From: Ornithodoros turicata | Taxonomy: Eukaryota > Arthropoda > Arachnida > Ixodida > Argasidae | Assembly: GCF_037126465.1 (NCBI RefSeq) | Contig: NC_088201.1 | Location: 193,156,031 to 193,220,030 of the forward strand | Direction: 5' to 3' | DNA: 64,000 nt | Shown: piece after piece, positions 56,071 to 64,000 of the stretch | How positions within the stretch are numbered: position 1 is the first letter of the stretch | Layout: each line of letters starts with the position of its first letter | Made by a program: the position numbers and the translations under genes | Notes under the pieces: model-generated | The model's database searches: none | Seen by the model: only the letters and a program-made list of their open reading frames with translations | What the model was told of the DNA's origin: nothing

Positions 56071-56752
56071 TGGTAAGGGATAGCGTTTTAGTCCCACGCA
56101 CCCGCAATCATAAAGAGAGCTTCGCTCAGTGCGCAGAACCACCAAGCTATTACTCACGTGCGCAGAGGCGATAGCGTACGATGTGCTGAAACTATTATTT
56201 CTGTCGTGCCGAAAGACGACGACCAGGGGCTGTGCACTCAGTCGTGTCCGAACCGAGCCGTTTTGCATGAAAGCTTGACGATCTCCAATTCCTTTGCTCC
56301 TTTGCGGGATTTTAGTGAAAGAAATACAAGTGTTCATTCATTTATTCATTCCATCCAACCCATATTTACTATTAGAGGGTAAGGGTACGCTGTGCGTGCC
56401 GGCAGTCGAATTTACCCTCGCTGCTATTAGAGCATTTGAGCGCATCGTTCGCTATCCCCTTTGCGCACGTAAGAGATAACATAATAGTTCTGCGCAATGT
56501 GCGAAGGTATTTATGCTTTTCGTGTGCGCAGAACCACTAACTCTAGCCGTCTTCATCTCCTCACCCGTCTTTGGAGTGACGTTTCAGAGTGGAGAAAGGA
56601 AGTGCGTACTCCTCTGTTTCCATGACGACACAGGCGCTTGTAAAACGAGGAGCCACCGCAATACGGGACACTTTATGGCGACCTCCGGGTACTTCGGGCA
56701 ACCGCGCACAGCTAAAACCTCACTTCCCGTCTGTCCACCGACCCTCTCTCCA

Positions 56753-58458
56753 TAGCGAGCCTCCATGGGTTGCTGCGGCTTCTCCGCTTTTCAGGGAGGA
56801 GACACCCTTTAACCGCGCCAACGCCGCCTTTCCTCCTCGCCAACGCGCGGAGCGCGCATTTTGACTCCCAACTTGCTGCGCGCTTCCCATTGCCTGCTGT
56901 GCATTTTGCGCGTTCTTGCCGCCATCCGGCATATGTGCACGCAAGTGATTGCATTTCTTCTGTATCTTGGCGTCATTGTATGATTTCGGAACAAATATCG
57001 CAACTCATCCTTATCAGAACTGCCTCTATTACTGCTGAAATCGGTCGTTCCACGAATCATTTCTTCGGGAAATACCACTGTTCCGTCCCATTTTTTCTGC
57101 GTGTACCACGTTCGGGTCACAGTTCTTTTGCATTGGACTTTACGCCATGAAAGTGCTCCTTCTTTCTTTTCTCTATTTCTTTGAGAACCACTGCTAGGGC
57201 TCAATTCATCTCCGTATTGTTGGTATGAGGTCGTTGGTCTGTCGGTTCAAGAGGTAGGTCGCGAACCAGCGTTCGCTCTTGTTTGAGCAGTTCCTATTTG
57301 ATTGAGTAAATACATTCGGTTGGAGGACAAAGACCAGCGAGTGCGTGGAGATCTGCAATACGCGTTGCTCGCATGATACGTCGTGCAGCAAAATGACAGG
57401 GTGCTGTGTGCCCAAGTGTGCCAATCATACTCTCGGAAAGGTTCGCGTTTGTATCGCTTTCCAGCATCAAAAAAGAGGAAGGAGGTTTGGCTCGCGCAGG
57501 TAAAGAGGGCAGAATTGGAACGAACAAGGAGCTTGTACGTGTGTGAGGTAAGCAAGCACTTTTGCAGCGTGCAGTGCGTACCGTGTATTCCGGTTGCTCA
57601 GTGGTCATTTACTTTAAATTAAATTAAATTACGTTAAATCTCCGGAAAGCCACAACAAGCTCACGTAGCTTCGTGAACACGCACTTAATGCAATGAATCT
57701 TCGGTATATTTCGTGCAGCATACAATGTGGAGAGGCATTCAGGGCGATATCTGCTTCGAAACGCATTTATGCGATGCACTAACCTTTCAAGACTTTGTCG
57801 TGTGAACAATAATCTTCCGGCTTTTGACCAACACAAAGAAGAACTATATTGACGCGAGTTGTAGGATAAAGGAACAACAAGCTTTAATGAGCAGCCGGAA
57901 GCCGGGCAACCGAGAGAATGATAATGATATAATCGTGGACATATTTGTGCAACTGCGATTGAGGGTGCACTTGCGACAGGAGCATGTCGGTAAAACAACA
58001 TCGTTTTCAGGAAAAACGGCACCAGTACGACCTATGTTTCCATTTTTTCTTACTATTTCTATTCTATTCTATTGAATGAGTTGTTGTAATAAAGCCTGCT
58101 TGCAATTAACACATTTTTGTTTTTTCACACACACATTTTCATGTTTCATTGTTTACTATTGTAAATCGTTGGTCGAGACACGGCTGGGTGTGCAGGTGCA
58201 GTGATGTGTTCACAGTAACGTTACAAAGCATTAACAACATATTTTACAACCCATGACCAGCTTTACTAGCATATATGGCAGTTTTTCTACGTCAGTATCC
58301 TTCATTCCGCTTTTACCCTCTTCCTGACACGAGAAATCGAGACAAACGCAACCCCGCTGCTGACGCCCAATGCCATGTAGGAGTCAAGATGGCGGCGTTC
58401 GTAGCAGACGACGGAGTTGTCACCTCCCTGAAAGGGCGACGCACATGGAGGCTCCCTA
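56753..58458. mobile_element. THAP-linked DNA element (P- or hAT-like)
   Basis: The ends are TAGCGAGCCTCCATG and, complemented, TAGGGAGCCTCCATG, flanked by the perfect 8-bp duplication TCTCTCCA (56745-56752, 58459-58466). Copy 1 has the uninterrupted site (minus strand near 43155-43175). Inside is a THAP-type zinc-finger remnant at 57393-57580. The 8-bp duplication plus a THAP domain points to the P superfamily; TAGNG-type ends also suit hAT. At 1706 bp and without a catalytic domain it is non-autonomous or deleted. Confidence 0.82.
57393..57580 (+). pseudogene. THAP-domain remnant, one frameshift
   Basis: From ATG 57393 the frame reads MTGCCVPKCANHTLGK, carrying the first two Cys of the C2CH finger. 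The next frame then reads KGSRLYRFPASKKRKEVWLA and later YVCEVSKHFC, providing the FP motif, the invariant W and the final C and H. The switch lies near 57434-57440, so a 1- or 2-base indel separates the halves. THAP domains bind specific DNA and are the N-terminal domain of P-element transposases. Sequence after the domain runs into GTAAGC, a possible splice donor, so an intron could follow. Confidence 0.7.
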
Positions 58459-59894
58459 TCTCTCCACTGTTCGGCGCGACTTTCAGCGGTGACTTGAAAA
58501 AAAAATCGTAGACTTAAAAACACGAGAGACCAGAAATTCGTTCAGTGAGGAATTGCGTGTCGAACCCGTGAACTGCAACGTATGAAACGCAGCTATGCAC
58601 GTGGGTTGCACGTGATTTATGAGTCAATTCAATGAGACCGCCTTTTTGTTTACCTCATCTAATTCCATCTGGAAGTACAGGCCACAAGTATATCAACCTT
58701 AGAAAACCGTCTTCCGCCATTAGACGCACCCAGTAGGTCTCCAAGCTTATGGAGTGAATACTCTGCGACAATCAACTCAGGCGTCACAGTGTCACAGTTG
58801 CATTGAAGTCGTCGCCGCGGGCCCATTCGGCTGCGGCACAACGACGATTGGAGCAGCTCTCCGGTAGCGCACGCATCTCTCTTTGCTAACTGTATCGGGC
58901 GTGGTTTAAACAACCTGGGTCTGCATTCACATTGAAATAAAAGTGTGCCTTGGCTTTCGAACACTTCCCTGTTCCCGCCTAGAGGAAATCGGGGAAAGTT
59001 CGACAATATCATTTCCAATGACTAATCCGTCTGTCTTCGAAAGGCTTCAGACAAAGAGGTCGTTAAGGTCCCCACTCAACCGTCGAATCCAGCGTATGTC
59101 CAGCAAGTTGGTACAATGTCCCATGTACGTAGCGACATCTAGCTTCACCATTGATCGCCATAGCATACCTCCATGTTTGCTTAGTAGGGTCTTCGAGTGG
59201 TCAGCCATTAAAGAGGCTTGATACCTTGATAACAGGCCCTGCAATACCTGCGCGTAGTAGACATCGAACCGCAAAAACTAAAAGAAAGACGGAGCGCAGT
59301 CAGGAACTAGTCGCCTATTGTTGTCGTTTGCCAAGTCAAAAGTTAAGGTGCAACGAAATTATGTCGAATTTCATGACGCGATAATTCGGAGAGGATAAAT
59401 TGATAGCAACCATCGGACTAGATCCGGATAGCTAGATAAGAATGTCATTGGGGCGGCTGACACAATCCCTGGCTGTGGCAGGCGCGTGCGAGAGAGACGA
59501 AAATGTAGCGGTACGCGTACCTTGCGGGCAGTCTATCTCGCCAACTCGTGAAGCTAGGACGCCGATCGAGGTATCGTTGGAAAGTGAGTGAGAAGTTCTA
59601 TCTGAACCGTAAGCGATATCGGCTTCAACGATAATAATCCTAATTTTATAAATTAGCATATTTAAAATATCAAATTTTTGCCAGAATGTCGCGATACATG
59701 AAACTAAAGTACGATAAGAATACAAGGAAACCGTAATCGCAAGAAAGGGAACCTCGAGAGACCCCCCCCTCCCCCCCCCAAAAAAAAAAGAAAAAAAGCA
59801 CCAGTCCAGCAGTGAGCGATCCGGAGAGTTACGGGTGCACCGAAGAACAATAGCAAGTTATAGTGCATCTTTCACTGTCGCCTTAGCGTACATG

Positions 59895-60757
59895 AGGTGA
59901 GAGCGAAGGAGGTGCTCGCCCAGAGTGCAAATTTCAGAGCGGAATACCTTCGTAACGCAGGATCCCAAAAAACATAGTAGTAGTCGTATTAGAAATAAAA
60001 TGGAGGCGATATTTTTGAACGACAGCGAAGATGAGGTGTATTACGTGAACTCCAAGGCAAATTTGTCAAACATCTGGCAAGGAATACATGTAAAAAAAGC
60101 GTCTGTAAGCTAGGCATATCAGTACCTACTCGCAAAACGTGCGCGGCTTATTTGCTGCTCGTCCGTTCCTTGCAGCGCGCAACAGAGCAAGCACGACAGA
60201 GCGGGACAAAAAATTTCCACAAAAGTTTCACGATCGTGCTGAAATGCCCCCGACCTGCAAGGTGACACGACAGAAACCACAAAGTGGATATCCCCGAGAA
60301 GTATACCTAAAACCATGAGCAGTAATATGACGGAACTCAAACCTTCGGATTCTCATGGTCATGTGGCCTCTGAGGAGGAGGTGGACCAGATAAATATTGG
60401 GTTAGGGTTTCGGCTGTCCTGCACCCTCGATTTTCTCTTTTTATACTTCCATGCTTCAATAGCTGTATGCGGTTTGTACACTTCTGTGATGGGAGATATG
60501 CGTCTAACGCAAATAGAACCCTAGGCCAAACAGCTGTACTCCCTTCAGCTGATTTTATAACTCGAACGTCGCCATAAAAGCACTGGACAGCTGTTTCGGT
60601 CTTTCGACTGCTTAGGCCTCAGAGGTGGCATGGATTCGTTTAACTTATTAGCTCGTGCAATTCGCGCAGACTTCATCAGCTGAAGCCTCTTCAACTCTCT
60701 GTACAGGTCTGTTTGGCACGTTCAGCGAGTAATGGATTCAACTATAGGCCGGTTTCA
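59895..60757. other. No gene recognised
   Basis: Right flank of copy 2. Frames such as 59925-60113 and 60315-60524 are short and unassigned. Confidence 0.4.
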
Positions 60758-61560
60758 CGTAAGTTCAGACAGGAAGGTTCCATCGACCTCTTGGATTTTC
60801 ATTATCTTTTTTTTTATATTTAGAAGCTCATGGTACATGGTGACCAACAGCGGTAAAATGAATAATTTCTACGGAATAGTTTTCGCGCAAACAAATCCAG
60901 GAAATCCGGCCCTGAATTCCAGTGTTTCAGTTTTGCCGTGTTTGAACGCGTAAATCTCCCGAGTCCTAAAAGATACTGCAGTGAAATTTCTTTATGCTTT
61001 AGTATGCCTACAGGCCAGCAGTCCGAGCGCAAATTTTGGCGCGCAAGACCAACGCTTTGTAATATAAAAAATGGCGAACATGCTCTCTCGTGCGGTTTTG
61101 TTCCAACTTCGACGCGTGATTTCTCTGACTGTAAATATTCCTCACCAGTCTATTTGATATCAATTCATTCAGCTTTTAGTGCTCTTTCATCTGGTACACA
61201 GGTATCTGCTGAAACAGGCAAATATCAAGGTATATTTCGAAAAAACAAGGATTTTGAGCGTCCGTTTCTCGAAAAGGCCCCTTTTTATTTCTTTGATACT
61301 TTTCCAGGACATGGCCCAATGTTAGACCTTTCATCTTACGTAAAAAAATTCTGCTTCAAAAGGCGTACACTGGCGATTAGCACCTTAAAACGCGGCCCTA
61401 GTCTGCGTGCGTACGTGTCGGAGCCCGGCTGTCTGTACCGCGAGATGGCGGGCATCGTGTCGATGCTCCCTTTGTTTGAGCGAGGTTGTCTGGCCTCAGC
61501 GTTACCTAAGCTATTCGTTGGCAAACTTTTGACGTCCTTCTGAAGAAATAATTCACTTCT
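60758..61560 (-). repeat. Dispersed repeat D, copy 2
   Basis: Minus-strand relative of 43362-43931 and of 63660-64000. It is the longest copy, including the outer part (CCGGGCTCCGACACGTACGC, TTTACGTAAGATGAAAGGTC on the minus strand) that copy 1 lacks and copy 3 shares. A plus-strand frame of 201 codons runs through it but is not open in the other copies, so it is not called as a gene. Confidence 0.75.
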
Positions 61561-61779
61561 AGGAGTTAGTGATTTCCAACAAAGCATCAGAATGAGATCC
61601 TACGTTGCCGTAAAGCCGTATTTCAAAGGCTAGGTCAAAAATAGTCAGCGAAGGTAAATCTTCACTCTTGCAAGCTCCGTACACGGTGATACCAATACTG
61701 TACAAATAAATATCGAGTTAGGAATTGCTTTTTCCAGGGCTCCCGCAAGTTCCTGCGAAGCTTGCTTTACTTCATTTTA

Positions 61780-62708
61780 CGAGGTGTGTTCAAGTCAAAC
61801 TGGGACTTTCTGTCTCCTGGGTGTACACATGTCTCGCGCTACTTCTTTTTCGTCATTTTCACACGCGACAGGCTTCCGCGTTCACCACATGGTGGTCCAA
61901 AGTTTGTGCAAAACAAAAGACACGTGCTGGACCAGATGGCCGACAACGAGGTGAGCGCACATATCGAACAGAGAATTGCCATGAAGTTTCTCGTGAATGA
62001 AGGCGTAAAGTCATCTGAAGTTCAGAGAAGACTCCAGGCTCAGTATGGCCACGATACACTTAGCCGCAGCAAAGTGTTTGAGTGGTGCAAACGGTTCCGA
62101 GACGGCCGTACATCGGTGCAGAACGATCCCGGCCGGGACGGCTCAGAGCCCAGTGTTAGAGTTCCTGAGAACATCCAACTTGTGGAGCGCCCGACCCTTG
62201 AGAACCGACAGATAACATGCCTCGAACTGGCTCTAAAGACAGACTTTTCTGTGGGAACGTTGAACACTATCATTCATGAACACCTCCAGTTTCGGAAAGT
62301 CGGGCCTCATCACCAAAGGAGTCCTCCTCCTACAGGACAATGCACGCCCGCATACCGCACATCTCACGACAGGCACCTTACAGGAACTTGGCTGGGAGTT
62401 GCTGCTACATCGCCCTTACAGTCCAGACCTTGCCCCCGGTCATTTCCATCTCTTCGGTCCATTGAAGGCGTTCCTTGGGGGCTGCCACTTCGGCTGCGAC
62501 GACGAGGTCAAGAATGCGGTCCGATCATGGCTGCTACCCGCCGGTAAGGATTTCTACGCTGCTAGCATCCAAGCCCTCGTGAAACGTTGGGACAAGTGCA
62601 TTAGTGCAGCTGGAGATTGCGTTGAAAAATAAAACTAATTTCTCGCCTCCAAGTTCATTTTACTTTTGCGAAAAATGAAAAGTCCCGGGCTGACTTGAAC
62701 GCCCCTCG
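61780..62708 (+). mobile_element. Deleted mariner element
   Basis: Inverted ends CGAGGTGTGTTCAAGTC and CGAGGGGCGTTCAAGTC (complement of the right end) are flanked by TA (61778-61779, 62709-62710). Together with the transposase remnant inside, this identifies a mariner. At 929 bp it is about 350 bp shorter than a usual full-length element. Confidence 0.92.
61936..62632 (+). pseudogene. Mariner transposase, internally deleted
   Basis: The first part (ATG 61936) reads MADNEVSAHIEQRIAMKFLV and KVFEWCKRFRDGRTSV, the N-terminal helix-turn-helix region. At about 62298-62305 the frame changes, and GLITKGVLLLQDNARPHTAH, HRPYSPDLAPGHFHLF and FLGGCHFGCDDEVK follow to the stop at 62632. The roughly 100 residues containing the first catalytic Asp are missing. 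The second Asp is present (LQDNARPH); the third, expected after SPDLAPSD, is His (APGH). The protein cannot be active. Confidence 0.88.
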
Positions 62709-63659
62709 TACAGAGGGCTTTTAGCACAAAATGCGTGTTCTGTGCTGAACTTGCAGCAGTACATTTCTTCTCAGAGCTAGGGAAGTGGGCGGGTTCTCGC
62801 ATTTGTCATAGTTACATTAGATACGTTCAGAGCAGAGCCATACGGGAGACGCACCTAATGGACTTCGATTTCGCTCAAAACCGGACCAGTAGCCATGCCT
62901 AGCGAAATACAAGCGTGCCACTGCGGAAAACAGATTTCTATATTCACATGTGTGGTAACAGCTGGCACGGAAACACACAGTTTCGGTGTCGTGAGCGAAG
63001 ACTTCTGTCACGATTCAGCACAGTCACTGTTAGCTTCCATAGCTATTGAAGAATGTCTTGACGAGAATGTTCCTCTTGCAGCTAATGATTTACGTGTCAG
63101 ATGGAGCGGCGAGCCATTTTAAAAATCGGCATAGGCTCTATGAGCTCTCCAAATCTACTTTTGCGAGCGCGACATGGCTGTTCAGGAACAGGCCACGACA
63201 AAAGTGCGTGTGACAGGATCGGTGCACAGGATCGGTGTGACAGGAATCAAGCACCATGCCACGACACCTAACTTGCGTTCACACGAGCAAGACGTCATCT
63301 TAGAGTCACAAGATAAGATAACGTGCTTGCCAAAACACCTAACGCGCGTCCATTTACTCCATGTACGGGCTGAGGACGTGGCTTCTTTTAGAATGCAAAA
63401 GAAAAAGCAATGGGTTACCTATACCGCATCAAAGTGGCATACAGGGTTCGCATGCGTGGCAAAGCAAGACACCGGAGAGTCTAGGCCCAGAAACATTTAT
63501 AGCTAGTACCGTGGATAGTCAGTGCAGAAGAGTGACGTTTTCATAGAAAGTGAGTGAAATAATTTGTCGCTGTTATTGCAAAATACTGCTTTTTCGCAGC
63601 CTTGTAGATATATCCACATAAACTAGCACTTTTGATTACACAAAGTTGTCCCTTTCTTG
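62709..63659. other. Unassigned; open frame 62895-63122
   Basis: A 75-codon plus frame (starting MPSEIQACHCGKQISIF) is the best open frame but matches no known family. A frame of 110 codons at 63174-63506 also has no recognisable feature. Confidence 0.35.
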
Positions 63660-64000
63660 TACGACATCGACAGGAGGCCCGCCACCCCGCGGTTACCGGC
63701 AGCCGGGCTCCGACAAGTACGCACGCAGACTAGGGTTTTTAACGTGCTAATTGCCAGTGTACGTCTTTTGAAGCAGAATTTTTTACGTAAGATGAAAGGT
63801 CTAACATCGGGCCGTATCCTTGCAAAATATAAATGAAATAAAAAGGGGCCTTTTCGAGAAACGGACGCTCAAAATCCTTGATTTTTCGAAATATACCTTA
63901 ACATTTGCCTGTTTCAGCAGATACCTGTGGGGGGTATACGCACGATATACGTACCAGATGAAAGACCATTAAAAGCTGAATAAAGTGATATCAAATAGGC
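63660..64000 (+). repeat. Dispersed repeat D, copy 3, runs off the window
   Basis: Matches the complement of 61470-61110: ACATCGACA...CCGCGGT, GGGCTCCGACAAGTACGC, TTTTTTACGTAAGATGAAAG, then the GGGGCCTTTTCGAGAAACGG block shared with 43384. It continues past the window end. Confidence 0.75.

Larger units (their letters stand above)
53271..59894. repeat. Duplicated segment, copy 2
   Basis: Matches 27207-28682 joined directly to 40858-41717, then the inverted 41718-43361. It holds the empty site of the 12.2-kb element (54725-54732) and two insertions absent from copy 1 (54968-55932 and 56753-58458). Its left limit falls inside the palindrome CGACGAAACACCGG...GTTTCGTCG (53260-53289). Confidence 0.88.

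Noticed and set aside
60938..61543. 201-codon plus-strand frame
   Set aside because: It is antisense to repeat D; the copies at 43.4 and 63.7 kb do not keep the frame open and no domain is visible.

Overview
The window looks like gene-poor, repeat-dense arthropod nuclear DNA, most likely from a tick or another chelicerate. There are no operons and no long multi-gene coding stretches. There is one two-ORF CR1-like LINE, tRNA-derived SINEs, MULE, mariner, hAT-like, pogo-like and THAP-linked DNA elements, foldback elements, a satellite with a dimeric higher-order repeat, and at least one intron-containing gene fragment. The tick assignment is inference from this repeat mix; no single sequence proves it.

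Layout. 1-9.7 kb: a near-perfect 389-bp foldback element (183-571), a truncated second foldback (4981-5690) and a mosaic repeat (5690-8395) whose inverted relative lies at 17.1-22.1 kb. 9.74-13.8 kb: an intact CR1-type LINE on the minus strand, whose ORF1 and ORF2 meet at a canonical -1 slippery heptamer. 13.84-16.07 kb: a satellite of about 211-bp monomers arranged as 421-bp dimers. 17-26 kb: repeat mosaics.

27.2-43.4 kb and 53.3-59.9 kb are two copies of one duplicated segment. Copy 1 carries a 12.2-kb element (28683-40849) with long inverted ends, a satellite-bearing inner zone and an 8-bp target duplication. Copy 2 has the exact empty site. Copy 2 in turn carries a 965-bp element (54968-55932) and a 1.7-kb THAP-linked element (56753-58458) that copy 1 lacks, and about 1.65 kb at the end is inverted between the copies. 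Each copy therefore dates and delimits insertions in the other.

43.4-50.6 kb: a truncated LINE tail, a SINE with inverted flanking arms, a minus-strand spliced SGNH-like gene fragment, a perfect histone-type 3' stem-loop motif, and a frameshifted MULE transposase. 51-53.8 kb: a decayed second LINE split by a hAT-like element with a perfect 8-bp target duplication. 59.9-64 kb: two copies of a dispersed repeat around an internally deleted mariner.

Almost everything recognisable is mobile DNA or its debris. The only candidates for non-transposon coding sequence are the SGNH-like exons at 46.75-47.57 kb and a few unassigned short ORFs.
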